From Streptomyces sp. SAI-127 (GTDB lineage: Bacteria > Actinomycetota > Actinomycetes > Streptomycetales > Streptomycetaceae): 64,000 nucleotides of DNA. A model generated the notes under the pieces. That model did not search any database, was not told the DNA's origin, and saw nothing but the letters and a program-made list of their open reading frames with translations. Positions 55,625 through 63,999 of this stretch are shown here, piece by piece. Position numbers and translations under genes: made by a program. The stretch is taken from the NCBI RefSeq assembly GCF_029894425.1, contig NZ_JARXYJ010000001.1, positions 4,154,001 to 4,218,000 of the forward strand, in the 5' to 3' direction. Position 1 is the first letter of the stretch; each line of letters starts with the position of its first letter.

Positions 55625-58087
55625 TCACAGCTGGCTCAGGATCGTCGGATCGGTGATCTTCGTGTCGTCGGCCAGCATCATCGCCTTGCTGAGGATGACC
55701 GCGAGCATGCGGTCGCCCTCGTAGGGGAGGTAACCGGCCTGCGATGCTGACGGGTTGGACTTCGGGACGATGCACAGGTACTGGTCGTTCGGGGTGCGGA
55801 GGATGTTGCCCGAGCCGAGGTGGATCTTGTACGTGTGACGGTCGCCCTTCACATGGAGGAAGCGGCCCTCCAGGGTGCACCGGTCGGCTATCGCGAGCCT
55901 CGGGATCAGGCGGTCCAGGAGGAGACGGCGGGTCTCGGCGCTCTGGTTGAGCTCTCCGAAGCCGTACGACGTCCAGTACTCGCGGAAACGGCCGTCGGGG
56001 CCGCCGTCCTGCCAGGTGGGGTCGTTGCCGATGCTGGCCACGCCGACGAACAGGTCCACGTCGCGCAGGACCTCGGACAGGACCAGCGGCGGGATCTCCG
56101 TCAGGGGCAGGGGGTCCACCGGCTCGGCACCGTCGCGCAGCCACATGCGGTACTCGCCGCCGGCGCAGTGCGCCGAGTTCTCCGGGGCGTCGATCGGGTA
56201 GAAGCGGACCTGGTCGGTGCGCAGGCGCAGGAAGGTGCCGGAGTCGGTGATGTCCGTGTAGTCCTCGCCGCCGTCGCCCTCGATCCAGTACTCGGCTCTC
56301 AGGCCCCAGCGCGGGAGGTCCCGGCTGGGCGGCGGGGCCTCGTCGTCGACGGCCAGGCGGAGTCTGTTGCGCCAGCCCCGGGCCGCCGCCAGGGAGTGGA
56401 ACTGGTGCTGGCGCAGGACGTGGGCCGCGAAGCGGTTGGAGTAGGTGCCGGTGGTGCGCTCCGCGTCCGTCAGCAGGTAGACCTCTCGGTGGGCCTGCTT
56501 GAAGGGCTGGGTGATCCGGTGGCGTTCCAGCCAGTCGCGCCAGGCGACGATCTCGGCGGGGGTGCGGTCCACCGGGTGCCAGAGACGGACTTCCGTGCCT
56601 GCGGTGACCGGGGTGTCCGTGACCGTGCGCAGGGAGCCGTCGGCGTATCCGGCCGTCGTGCCGTCGACGGTCCACAGGAGGCGACGGGCGAGGGTACCGA
56701 CGAGGGGGTGGTCGAGGTAGCGCTCGCGCCAGGTGTCGTAGGACCAGGTGCGGTCGGCCAGGAACTGGCGGTCCAGGCGTTCACTCTGGGCCGAGAGCAT
56801 CTTGTCGACGTCCTTGACGGCCGCCTTGAGCTCCTTCAGCTCCTCCGCGTGGTCCCGTCGCACGGCGGCCGGCACGCTCTTGACCGGCTTCCCGCTCGCG
56901 TTGCTCCAGGTCAACACGGCCCTGGAGCCCTGGACTTCGAGGGCGGCCGTGTTCTCGCCGAGCCGGTGCTCGACGCGTCCGACCTCGGTCAGGCCGTATG
57001 ACGGTACGGCCAGTTCCTCGATCTCCTCGCGGCTGAGGCCCAGGGCGACGGCGCGTGCCTCCAGGGCCGCGTCGAGCAGCTTGGCGGTGTTCTTGTACGT
57101 CACCCGGGTGGCCAGGCGGGCCAGTTCGGCGAGGGCTGCCTCGCTGTCGATGCGGGCGAGGGCGTTGACACCGGCGTTGGCGACCTTCGGGTTGCGCGGG
57201 CCGAGGCCGGCGACCTTCTTGAGGGAGGTCTCGACGAGGGCGCCGAGGGCGCGGGCGGTGTCGGGGTGCGCCGGGAGAAGGGAGAGAAGCCAGGCGAGGC
57301 CGCGCAGGGCGTTCGCGTTGTAGGGGTCGTAGGCGCTGTTGACGTCGGGTTCGTACGGCCCGCGTTCCAGCTCGAAGGTGCGGGGGCGGCCGACCAGGGC
57401 GAGCCAGCGGATCACCGCCTCGCGGACGCGGTCGGGACCGAGCGGGTCGACCAAGGCGGCTGCCTGCTTGTCCCATTTGGGGGACGGCTTGGCCGCGGTG
57501 GCGGTCGTCATGTGGGTCAGGAGCTGCTGCCAGGCGGGGCCGGTCTCGCGCAGGGCTTCCTCGGCCCACTCCTCCCCCACGTTGAGGGGCGGCTCGGTCA
57601 GCTTCTTGGCCGTCCTGGGCAGGTCCTCGTTCTGGTAGGCGTGGAGGACCGAGCGGCGGACCGTGGCGACGACAGCGGGCGCGACCGGGCGGCCCGCGGC
57701 CAGCTCGGCCTCGATGAGGTTCTCGTAGCGGGCGCCCCACCAGAAGGAGTGCTGCCGGGAGATCCCGTCGAGCAGGGAGAGACGCTCCGCGGTCAGGCGG
57801 TCGTGGGGCGGCAGGTCGCGGGAGACGATGCCCAGCAGGATCAGCGCGTTCTGCCGGGCGTTCGGACCCGCCTGTTCCGAGTGGTACTGCGTCACGAGGC
57901 CGTCGGCGATCCGTGACCGCGCGTCCGGCGGCAGTTCGAGCAGCCGGGCCAGCACGCCGTCCCACAGGCCGGCCCAGTTGCCCTTGTTGGCGACCGCGGC
58001 CTTGAGCAGGTCGGCGGCGAGCTCCTCCAGGTCACCGTCGTCGGCCCGCTGCCGGATCAGGTCCTTGTACTTCTGGATCTCCCCCAT
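55625..58087 (-). CDS. DUF4132 protein
   Basis: This large soluble 820-aa protein has helical repeat-like regions in its N-terminal half (LARLLELPPDARSRIADGLV, LGALVETSLKKVAGLGPRNP, ALARIDSEAALAELARLATR) and the DUF4132 region at the C-terminus: EIVAWRDWLERHRITQPFKQ, YLLTDAERTTGTYSNRFAAH and RLIPRLAIADRCTLEGRFLH. DUF4132 often occurs with WGR or MolR-like domains and is linked to poorly known regulatory systems. The preceding gene ends 2 bp upstream of its ATG, so the pair is coupled. No signal peptide or enzymatic motif is visible. Confidence 0.85.
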   Translation of the reverse strand: MGEIQKYKDLIRQRADDGDLEELAADLLKAAVANKGNWAGLWDGVLARLLELPPDARSRIADGLVTQYHSEQAGPNARQNALILLGIVSRDLPPHDRLTAERLSLLDGISRQHSFWWGARYENLIEAELAAGRPVAPAVVATVRRSVLHAYQNEDLPRTAKKLTEPPLNVGEEWAEEALRETGPAWQQLLTHMTTATAAKPSPKWDKQAAALVDPLGPDRVREAVIRWLALVGRPRTFELERGPYEPDVNSAYDPYNANALRGLAWLLSLLPAHPDTARALGALVETSLKKVAGLGPRNPKVANAGVNALARIDSEAALAELARLATRVTYKNTAKLLDAALEARAVALGLSREEIEELAVPSYGLTEVGRVEHRLGENTAALEVQGSRAVLTWSNASGKPVKSVPAAVRRDHAEELKELKAAVKDVDKMLSAQSERLDRQFLADRTWSYDTWRERYLDHPLVGTLARRLLWTVDGTTAGYADGSLRTVTDTPVTAGTEVRLWHPVDRTPAEIVAWRDWLERHRITQPFKQAHREVYLLTDAERTTGTYSNRFAAHVLRQHQFHSLAAARGWRNRLRLAVDDEAPPPSRDLPRWGLRAEYWIEGDGGEDYTDITDSGTFLRLRTDQVRFYPIDAPENSAHCAGGEYRMWLRDGAEPVDPLPLTEIPPLVLSEVLRDVDLFVGVASIGNDPTWQDGGPDGRFREYWTSYGFGELNQSAETRRLLLDRLIPRLAIADRCTLEGRFLHVKGDRHTYKIHLGSGNILRTPNDQYLCIVPKSNPSASQAGYLPYEGDRMLAVILSKAMMLADDTKITDPTILSQL

Positions 58088-58089
58088 GG

Positions 58090-58482
58090 TCAGCCCCCCA
58101 CGAGCGGGACGAGCTTGAGGAAGGTGACCTCGGTGCCGAGCACGAGGTCGATCTCCTCGTCGAGCTCGGTCACCTGGCGGTCGCCGACCAGCACCAGGAA
58201 GCCGTTGCCCGCGAAGGCCTTGAGGGCGAGCTCGGTCTGGGTCTCGGGGTCTATGCGACGGGGCGTGCGCAACGCGTAGCCGTTCAGCACGCGTTCGGTG
58301 TCCTCGGGCTGGACCAGGCCCTGGAAGACGGCGGGTGTGCGCGCGTTGTACTCGGCGACCTCCTGGAAGACCCGGCGGCGGATCAACTCGCGCACGGCGA
58401 GCCGCTCCTCGGCGATCTCCAGGCCCCAGCCGTCACTGCGGCTCCCGCTCGTCGTCTCGTCGACGAACATCACGATTCCCAT
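58090..58482 (-). CDS. Small protein coupled to the DUF4132 gene
   Basis: The 130-aa soluble protein starts MGIVMFVDETTSGSRSDGWG and contains LAVRELIRRRVFQEVAEYNA, VLNGYALRTPRRIDPETQTE and FLVLVGDRQVTELDEEIDLV. It is predicted alpha/beta, with no family I recognise. ATG 58482 is supported by a minus-strand TACTGT box 7 nt before it, so the mRNA is probably leaderless. It ends 2 bp before the DUF4132 ATG; co-conservation with DUF4132 would suggest that the two proteins form a complex. Confidence 0.68.
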   Translation of the reverse strand: MGIVMFVDETTSGSRSDGWGLEIAEERLAVRELIRRRVFQEVAEYNARTPAVFQGLVQPEDTERVLNGYALRTPRRIDPETQTELALKAFAGNGFLVLVGDRQVTELDEEIDLVLGTEVTFLKLVPLVGG

Positions 58483-58532
58483 ACCGAAGACAGTACGAGG
58501 CACCACTGACAACGGGCCCGGCTCGCAGTGGG

Positions 58533-58973
58533 TCACACGATGTTGCGGACCACCGTCCAGGCCACGGCCACCGCGAGGACGACCACTTGCGCCCGGGGGC
58601 TCAGCGTGGGGCGCCAGCGGCGGCCGTGCAGGCCCTCCCACGCCCAACGGCCCAGCAGGACCAGGGCGTACGGCGCGGCGAGCAGCAGGGCCCGGTTGTC
58701 CAGCCACGCCTCGGTGAAGTGGCCGTGCATCAGGTCGTACACCATGCGGGTGCCGCCGCAGGCAGGACAGAGCAGGCCGGTGAGCATGCGGAACGGGCAC
58801 TGCGGCAGGAGGTGGCCGGGGTCGTGCGGGTCGGTGCGGTAGAGGTAGACGGCACCGGCGGCTCCCGCGGCGAGCACCGCCGAGGGTGCCGTCGCGGGGT
58901 GGCGGAGCGGGGAGCGCCGTACGGAGGCCGGGGCGCCCTCCGCCCTAGCTTCGGAGGATCCGGCCGTGTTCAT
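58533..58973 (-). CDS. DUF2752 membrane protein
   Basis: The 146-aa protein has three hydrophobic segments and the DUF2752 signature CPFRMLTGLLCPACGGTRMV, with Cys, Pro, Gly-Gly-Thr-Arg and then HGHFTEAWLDNRALL. The family is found across actinobacteria and has no assigned function. Its ATG lies 29 bp inside the TM2-domain gene, so the two are translationally coupled and likely work in the same membrane. The upstream N-terminal 35 residues are disordered. Confidence 0.85.
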   Translation of the reverse strand: MNTAGSSEARAEGAPASVRRSPLRHPATAPSAVLAAGAAGAVYLYRTDPHDPGHLLPQCPFRMLTGLLCPACGGTRMVYDLMHGHFTEAWLDNRALLLAAPYALVLLGRWAWEGLHGRRWRPTLSPRAQVVVLAVAVAWTVVRNIV

Positions 58974-59430
58974 CGGTGTGGTCGTTCCCGGTGAGCAGGA
59001 GGATGCCGTCGACCAGCGACCAGATGCCCAGGCCGCCGCAGGTGAAGAGCTGTGCGAGTCCCATTCCGACGTTGCCCAGGTAGAAGCGTCCCACGCCGAA
59101 GCCGCCGAGGGTGAGCTGGAGGATGCCCGCGATGACCTTCGACTTGTCGGAGTACGGCCGTCCGTACGGGTCGTAGCCGTAGGGCGCGTTGGGGTCTCCC
59201 GTGTATGTCCCCGGGGGTGGGTAGTAGCCCGGCGGCGGGTAGCCGGGAGGCGCGTACCCCGGGGGCGGGTATCCCGGCGGCGGATAGCCCTGCTGCTGTT
59301 GGTATCCCTGCTGCTGTTGGCCTTGCCCGCTCTCCTGCTGTTCGTGACCGTGCTGTTCGTGACCCGGCTGCTCGCTCAAGGGGGACTGCTCCTGGGGACC
59401 GAAGCGGGAGGACCCGCGAAAAAAAGACAA
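58945..59430 (-). CDS. TM2-domain protein with Gln/Pro-rich repeat N-terminus
   Basis: The 161-aa protein has a disordered N-terminus with repeats PPPGYPPPGYAPPGYPPPGY after a Gln-rich run, then a TM2 domain: KVIAGILQLTLGGFGVGRFY, LGNVGMGLAQLFTCGGLGIW and SLVDGILLLTGNDHTDEHGR. TM2 proteins have two helices joined by a short DRF-like turn and unknown function; in Streptomyces they are often paired with DUF2752, as here. The 3' end overlaps the DUF2752 gene by 29 bp. Confidence 0.88.
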   Translation of the reverse strand: MSFFRGSSRFGPQEQSPLSEQPGHEQHGHEQQESGQGQQQQGYQQQQGYPPPGYPPPGYAPPGYPPPGYYPPPGTYTGDPNAPYGYDPYGRPYSDKSKVIAGILQLTLGGFGVGRFYLGNVGMGLAQLFTCGGLGIWSLVDGILLLTGNDHTDEHGRILRS

Positions 59431-59505
59431 TGAGCCCGGTCATCATGCCCGACGGACACCGCGTCGCAGAAGCCCGTTCCGTCACCCCCGGCTTAATCTG
59501 ACGAC

Positions 59506-59916
59506 ATGTCAGATGACCAGTCGTACGAACTGCTCGGTTTCGACAACGTGCTGTTGCCCGTCGGGAACCTCGGCGAGGCCGTCTCCTTCTACGAGCGCGC
59601 GGGCTTCACGGTGGGCTTCCGGCTCGACGAAGCCGGGATCGCACTGCTGAAGGTCGGCGGCGAGACGCCCGGGATCCTGCTCCGACAGGAGGAGGCACTC
59701 GGGCACCGGCCGCCGCCGTGGCCCGCCACGCGCGTGTGGCTGGAGGTGCCGGACGCCAGGACCGCCGCCCGGGAGCTGCGCGCTACCGGCCTCGAACTGC
59801 TCGACGAGCCCTTCTCCGTGGCCACCGGCTGGACCGTCGAGATCGCCGACCCCTGGGGGAACGTCCTCGGGTTCACCGACTACACCAAACGTCCGGAGCT
59901 CGGCCGGCGGGCCTGA
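59506..59916 (+). CDS. VOC (glyoxalase/bleomycin-resistance) family protein
   Basis: The 136-aa protein begins YELLGFDNVLLPVGNLGEAV and has FYERAGFTVGFRLDEAGIAL, RVWLEVPDARTAARELRATG and VEIADPWGNVLGFTDYTKRP, the beta-alpha-beta-beta-beta pattern of one VOC module pair. A metal site cannot be assigned with certainty. ATG 59506 follows a TAATCT box by 6 nt, suggesting a leaderless mRNA. The substrate is unknown; it could be a dioxygenase-like or antibiotic-binding protein. It is followed by an operator-bearing promoter for the next operon. Confidence 0.85.
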   Translation: MSDDQSYELLGFDNVLLPVGNLGEAVSFYERAGFTVGFRLDEAGIALLKVGGETPGILLRQEEALGHRPPPWPATRVWLEVPDARTAARELRATGLELLDEPFSVATGWTVEIADPWGNVLGFTDYTKRPELGRRA

Positions 59917-59960
59917 GGAATTGCGGGCACGCACGTGACGCAGGCCTCTCCGCAAGCGAG

Positions 59961-59989
59961 TTGAACACGTTCAAATACAGGTCTAGAGT
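59961..59989 (+). promoter_or_regulatory. Promoter with operator 1 over the -35 box
   Basis: TTGAAC (-35, 59961-59966) and TAGAGT (-10, 59984-59989) are 17 bp apart, a close match to the primary sigma consensus. The -35 is the left half of the palindrome TTGAACACGTTCAA (59961-59974), so a bound repressor would block it. Confidence 0.75.
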
Positions 59990-60005
59990 CTCTCCCGTCA
60001 GCGTT

Positions 60006-60019
60006 TTGAACGCGTTCAA
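60006..60019. promoter_or_regulatory. Operator 2 in the 5' UTR
   Basis: TTGAACGCGTTCAA differs from operator 1 in one central base and lies 45 bp downstream, between the predicted transcription start and the GGGGGAGG ribosome-binding site of the first gene. The TetR encoded at the end of the operon is the likely ligand-responsive repressor. Confidence 0.7.
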
Positions 60020-60033
60020 GAAGGGGGAGGCGC

Positions 60034-60429
60034 ATGGACCGTACGGTCGTCGCCTACGTCATCTACCTCGTCGTCAGCATCGCCCTGACCGTCTGGGTGG
60101 CCCGCACGCTCAGCAGGAACGGGCGGATCTTTCTCGCCGACGTGCTACGCGGGAACGAGAAGCTCGCCGAGGCCGTCAACCACCTCCTGGTGGTCGGCTT
60201 CTACCTGGTGAACCTCGGGTTCGTCGCGCTGTACCTCAGCGGCGACGGGACGATCGAGGACACTCGCGGTGTCTTCGAGGCCCTGTCGACCAAGCTGGGC
60301 GTGGTGCTGCTGGTGCTCGGAGTGATGCACCTGGCCAATGTGTACGTCCTCAACCGGATCCGCAGGCGGGGTGCCATGGAGCGGGAGCAGGTGCCGCCGG
60401 TCGCGCCGCAGGACTGGGTCCGGGCATGA
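60034..60429 (+). CDS. Three-helix membrane protein of unknown function
   Basis: The 131-aa protein has three hydrophobic segments: VVAYVIYLVVSIALTVWVAR, LLVVGFYLVNLGFVALYLSG and LGVVLLVLGVMHLANVYVLN. The first is followed by TLSRNGRIFLADVLRGNEKL. I recognise a small actinobacterial membrane family without assigned function. GGGGGAGG precedes the ATG. It is the first gene of a three-gene operon that ends with a TetR regulator, and its stop overlaps the next start (ATGA). A role in transport or stress response is only a guess. Confidence 0.75.
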   Translation: MDRTVVAYVIYLVVSIALTVWVARTLSRNGRIFLADVLRGNEKLAEAVNHLLVVGFYLVNLGFVALYLSGDGTIEDTRGVFEALSTKLGVVLLVLGVMHLANVYVLNRIRRRGAMEREQVPPVAPQDWVRA

Positions 60430-60944
60430 CAGGCCCGACAGGTGCCACGGTGGGTGCGGGCGTCCCGGCGGACCGCACCCCGGTCCGCCGGCTCACCGTC
60501 CTGTACGACGCCGGCTGCTCCCTGTGCGCCTTCCTGCGCGACTGGCTCGTACGGCAGCCGCAGCTGGTGCCGCTGGAGTTGGTGCCGGCCGGGTCGCAGG
60601 AGGCCCGGCTGAGGTTCCCCGGGCTCGATCACCGCGCCACCCTCGAGGAGATCACCGTCGTCGGCGACGCGGGACAGGTCTACCGCGACACCGCCGCCTG
60701 GATCGTGACCCTGTGGGCGCTGCGCGAGCACCGGCCGCTGGCTCACCGGCTCAGCACCCCGTCCGGGGCACGGCTCGCGAGGGGCGCCGTGCTCGCCGCC
60801 GCGAAATGGCGGGGCGCGCAGTGGCAGGGCGGTCAGTGGGGCGGCCCCGCGTACCGCCGCTCGGAAGGCTGGGCGTACGACCCCGGCAGGGGCTGGGTCC
60901 ACACCCCGCCGGGGTGCGACAGCGGTGGCCGCGCCACTGGTTAG
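60426..60944 (+). CDS. DCC-family thiol-disulfide oxidoreductase (DUF393)
   Basis: The 172-aa protein starts its domain with LTVLYDAGCSLCAFLRDWLV, the DxxCxxC motif that names the DCC family (thioredoxin-like redox site), and continues DHRATLEEITVVGDAGQVYR and TAAWIVTLWALREHRPLAHR. The last 50 residues are rich in Gly, Trp and Arg (KWRGAQWQGGQWGGPAYRRS). ATG 60426 overlaps the upstream stop. Its place between the membrane protein and the TetR suggests that the operon handles a redox or thiol-related signal, but no substrate is known. Confidence 0.88.
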   Translation: MTGPTGATVGAGVPADRTPVRRLTVLYDAGCSLCAFLRDWLVRQPQLVPLELVPAGSQEARLRFPGLDHRATLEEITVVGDAGQVYRDTAAWIVTLWALREHRPLAHRLSTPSGARLARGAVLAAAKWRGAQWQGGQWGGPAYRRSEGWAYDPGRGWVHTPPGCDSGGRATG

Positions 60945-60955
60945 GCTCTCTTTCC

Positions 60956-61708
60956 GTGCCTGCGAACAACGACGGCCCCGACGAGGGCAGTACCCCGAGC
61001 AAGTCCGAACAGACGAGCAAGTCCGAACAGACGCGCGCCCTGATCCTGGAGACGGCGATGCGGCTGTTCCAGGAGCGGGGGTACGACAAGACGACCATGC
61101 GGGCCATCGCCCAGGAGGCCGGGGTCTCCGTCGGCAACGCGTACTACTACTTCGCCGGCAAGGAGCACCTGATCCAGGGCTTCTACGACCGGATCGCCGC
61201 CGAGCACCAGGCGGCGGTCCGGGAGGTCCTGGCCCGGGAGAGCGACCTGGAGGCTCGGCTCGCGGGCGTGCTGAAGGTCTGGCTGGACATCGCGCAGCCG
61301 TATCACGAGTTCGCGGTGCAGTTCTTCAAGAACGCCGCCGATCCCGACAGCCCGCTCAGTCCGTTCTCGCCCGAGTCGGAGCACGCGCGCGTGGAGGCGA
61401 TCGCCGTACACCGCGAGGTGCTGCGGGGCGCGACGAAGACCAAGGTGCCCGAGGAACTCCGGGACATCCTCCCCGAGTTGATGTGGCTGTCCCAGATGGG
61501 GCTCGTCCTGTACTGGATCTTCGACCGCACGGAGGGCCGCGAGCGCAGCTACCGGCTCGCCGAGCGCGGCGCCAGGCTCACCGCGAGGGGCGTGTCGCTG
61601 GCCCGGTTCCGGGTGCTCAGGCCGCTCGTACGGGAGGTGCACGAACTGTTCACGGACTTCCTGCCGGGGATGACGAAGGTGATGCCGGCCCCCGGCAGGA
61701 AGGCGTAG
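60956..61708 (+). CDS. TetR-family repressor, predicted autoregulator of its operon
   Basis: The 250-aa protein has an N-terminal disordered tail that includes a duplicated SKSEQT, then the helix-turn-helix TTMRAIAQEAGVSVGNAYYY and a C-terminal ligand domain (FAVQFFKNAADPDSPLSPFS, then LMWLSQMGLVLYWIFDRTEG). GTG 60956 follows a TAGGCT box by 8 nt, so a second, leaderless transcript may supply repressor independently of the operon promoter. Two TTGAAC-N2-GTTCAA operators upstream of the operon are the probable binding sites. The ligand is unknown, but the large hydrophobic C-terminal domain suits a fatty or aromatic compound. Confidence 0.9.
   Translation: MPANNDGPDEGSTPSKSEQTSKSEQTRALILETAMRLFQERGYDKTTMRAIAQEAGVSVGNAYYYFAGKEHLIQGFYDRIAAEHQAAVREVLARESDLEARLAGVLKVWLDIAQPYHEFAVQFFKNAADPDSPLSPFSPESEHARVEAIAVHREVLRGATKTKVPEELRDILPELMWLSQMGLVLYWIFDRTEGRERSYRLAERGARLTARGVSLARFRVLRPLVREVHELFTDFLPGMTKVMPAPGRKA
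60998..61033 (+). repeat. Perfect 18-bp tandem duplication in the TetR gene
   Basis: AGCAAGTCCGAACAGACG occurs twice in direct succession and adds one copy of SKSEQT to the disordered N-terminal tail. It keeps the frame and probably arose by replication slippage. Confidence 0.85.
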
Positions 61709-61713
61709 TCACG

Positions 61714-63999
61714 TCAGTTGACGGCGTCGACCTCGCCCTCGACCAGTTCGACGTCGTACACCAGGGGCCCCTCCCCCACGACGACGTGCCGCGCGCGTGA
61801 GCCGTACGCCGGAGCCGTGGTCGCCAGCAGGTACGTCCCGGGTGCCGGGACCGAGACGATGTACGAGCCGTCGGCCAGCGACTCCACCCGGTCCAGCTGA
61901 CGGCCCCCGGCCGACAGCAGCGAGACGGCGGCGCCCTCCACCGGCTCCCCTTCCGCCGTGCGGACGAAGCCGTGGACGGCCGATGCCGGGCCGCCGCCCG
62001 AGGGGGCCTCCGTCGCGGCAGCCGCCTCCTCCTTCGGCTCCACCGCGAGGTGCGGCAGCCGCTTCTCCAGCCACTGCGGCAGCCACCAGTTGGAGTCGCC
62101 GAGCAGATGCATCGCGGCCGGCACCAGGGCCGTGCGCAGGATGAAGGCGTCCAGGGCGACGGCGGCGGCGAGTCCCACACCCGCCATGGCGGCCCCGTAG
62201 TCGCCGCTGAGCACGAACGCCAGGAAGACGCAGACCATGATCAGGGCGGCGGAGTTGATGACGCGGCTGGTCTCGGCGAGGCCCACGCGCACCGCGCGCG
62301 CGTTGTCCCTCGTGTGCACCCACTCCTCGTGCATCCGGCTGACCAGGAACACCTGGTAGTCCATGGAGAGGCCGAACAGGAGCGAGAGCATGATGATCGG
62401 AAGGAAGGCCGCGATGGGGCCCTCCTTGCCGAGGCCGAGCAGGTCGAGGCCCCAGCCCCACTGGAAGATCGCCACCAGGACGCCGAAGGAGGCGGCGGCC
62501 GCTATCAGGTTCATCAGGGCGGCCGTGAGCGGGACCACCACCGAGCGGAAGGCGATCAGGAGCAGCAGGAAGCCCAGGCCGATGATCGTGGCGATGAAGT
62601 ACGGCAGCCGGTCGGCGGTCACCGACGCGAAGTCCTTGGAGACCGCCGTGACGCCGCCCACGTGCGCCTCGACGCCCGCCTCCGGGATCACCTCGTCCCG
62701 CAGGGTGTCGATGAGTTCGTCCGTCTCCTTGGCCTGCGGTGAGGTGGTCGGGACGACCTGGATGACCGTGACGCCGTTGGCAGGGGGCGCGGAGCCCGCC
62801 TGGGCCACGCCCTCCGTCTGCCGGATCGCCGTCACCAGGGACTCGCCCGCGTCGCCCTTCACGACGACCTGGAGCGGACCGTTGAAGCCGGGGCCGAAGC
62901 CCTCGGCGAGCAGGTCGTACGCCTTCCTGGTCGTCGACGAGGCCTCGTCGTTGCCCTGGTCGACGGTGCCCAGGCGCAGGGACAGGAGCGGGAGGGCGAG
63001 CACCGCCATCACGGCGACCGCGAGGACGGCCACCGTGCGCGGGCGGCGTTCCACGGTCGCGGACCAGCGGGCGGCGAGGCCGCTCGGACGGTCCGTGTCG
63101 GGTCCCTGCGCGGCCAGCTTGCGCCGCTGGCGGCGGCTGAGCACCCGGTGGCCCAGGAGGCCGAGCAGCGCGGGCAGCAGGGTCACGGCCGCGAGGACGC
63201 TCAGGACGACGGTCAGCGAGGTGCCGATGACCACGCCGTCCAGGAAGCGCAGGTTGGTCACCAGCATGCCGGCCAGCGCGATGCACACGGTGCCGCCCGC
63301 GAACAGCACGGCACGCCCGGAGGTGTTGAGGGCGGTGACCGCCGCCTCCTCGGGGTCCAGGCCGCGTTGGATGCCCTTGCGGTGCCGGGTGACGATGAAC
63401 AGGGCGTAGTCGATGCCGACGCCCAGGCCGATCAGGGTGGAGAGCAGCGAGGCGAGTTCGGGCACGTTGGTGACATGGCTGATCAGCGTCGTGGAGAACA
63501 GGCCGGTGCCCACGCCGAACAGGGCGACCAGGATCGGCAGCAGCATCGCGAAGAGCGAGCCGAAGGCCAGGAACAGCACGACGGCCGCCGCGAGGATGCC
63601 GACGATCTCAGCGGTGCCGGTGGGCGGCTCCTGGACGCGTGTGATGGCCTGGCCGCCCAGTTCGACCTGGAGGCCGTCACCGCGCGCGTGCTCCGCCGTG
63701 TCGACGACGTCCTGGACCAGATCCTTCGGTACCGCGTTCGCCTGCTCGGCGAAGGTGACCTGGGCGTAGGCGATCCGCCCGTCCTTGCTGATCTGCGCCG
63801 CGCCCTGTGCCCCGTACGGATCGGTGACCTCGCCGACGCCCTTCATCGCGCCGATCTCCTTCAGCACGGGCTCGAGCCGGGACCGTACGGCCTGGTCCCG
63901 CACCGATCCCTCCTCGACCTTCCACACCACGGTGTCGGTGTCGCCCGCGCGCTCCGGGAAGGCCTTCGCCATCAGGTCGTACGCCGTCTTGGAGTCCGT
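61714..63999 (-). CDS. MMPL-family transporter with C-terminal regulatory-like domain (5' end beyond window)
   Basis: At least 761 aa are visible; the frame continues beyond the right edge, and the ATG at 63972 is internal because the preceding codons (TDSKTAYDL) belong to the same family motif. The RND-type layout shows two membrane blocks, each with the proton-relay Asp-Tyr pair: GLGVGIDYALFIVTRHRKGI and LFGLSMDYQVFLVSRMHEEW. Between them is the periplasmic loop around VTAVSKDFASVTADRL. The last 90 residues form a carboxypeptidase-regulatory-like beta domain (VHGFVRTAEGEPVEGAAVSL). MMPL proteins export lipids or lipopeptides to the envelope. The substrate is unknown. It converges on the TetR gene with 5 bp between stops. 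Confidence 0.9.
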   Translation of the reverse strand, partial: TDSKTAYDLMAKAFPERAGDTDTVVWKVEEGSVRDQAVRSRLEPVLKEIGAMKGVGEVTDPYGAQGAAQISKDGRIAYAQVTFAEQANAVPKDLVQDVVDTAEHARGDGLQVELGGQAITRVQEPPTGTAEIVGILAAAVVLFLAFGSLFAMLLPILVALFGVGTGLFSTTLISHVTNVPELASLLSTLIGLGVGIDYALFIVTRHRKGIQRGLDPEEAAVTALNTSGRAVLFAGGTVCIALAGMLVTNLRFLDGVVIGTSLTVVLSVLAAVTLLPALLGLLGHRVLSRRQRRKLAAQGPDTDRPSGLAARWSATVERRPRTVAVLAVAVMAVLALPLLSLRLGTVDQGNDEASSTTRKAYDLLAEGFGPGFNGPLQVVVKGDAGESLVTAIRQTEGVAQAGSAPPANGVTVIQVVPTTSPQAKETDELIDTLRDEVIPEAGVEAHVGGVTAVSKDFASVTADRLPYFIATIIGLGFLLLLIAFRSVVVPLTAALMNLIAAAASFGVLVAIFQWGWGLDLLGLGKEGPIAAFLPIIMLSLLFGLSMDYQVFLVSRMHEEWVHTRDNARAVRVGLAETSRVINSAALIMVCVFLAFVLSGDYGAAMAGVGLAAAVALDAFILRTALVPAAMHLLGDSNWWLPQWLEKRLPHLAVEPKEEAAAATEAPSGGGPASAVHGFVRTAEGEPVEGAAVSLLSAGGRQLDRVESLADGSYIVSVPAPGTYLLATTAPAYGSRARHVVVGEGPLVYDVELVEGEVDAVN

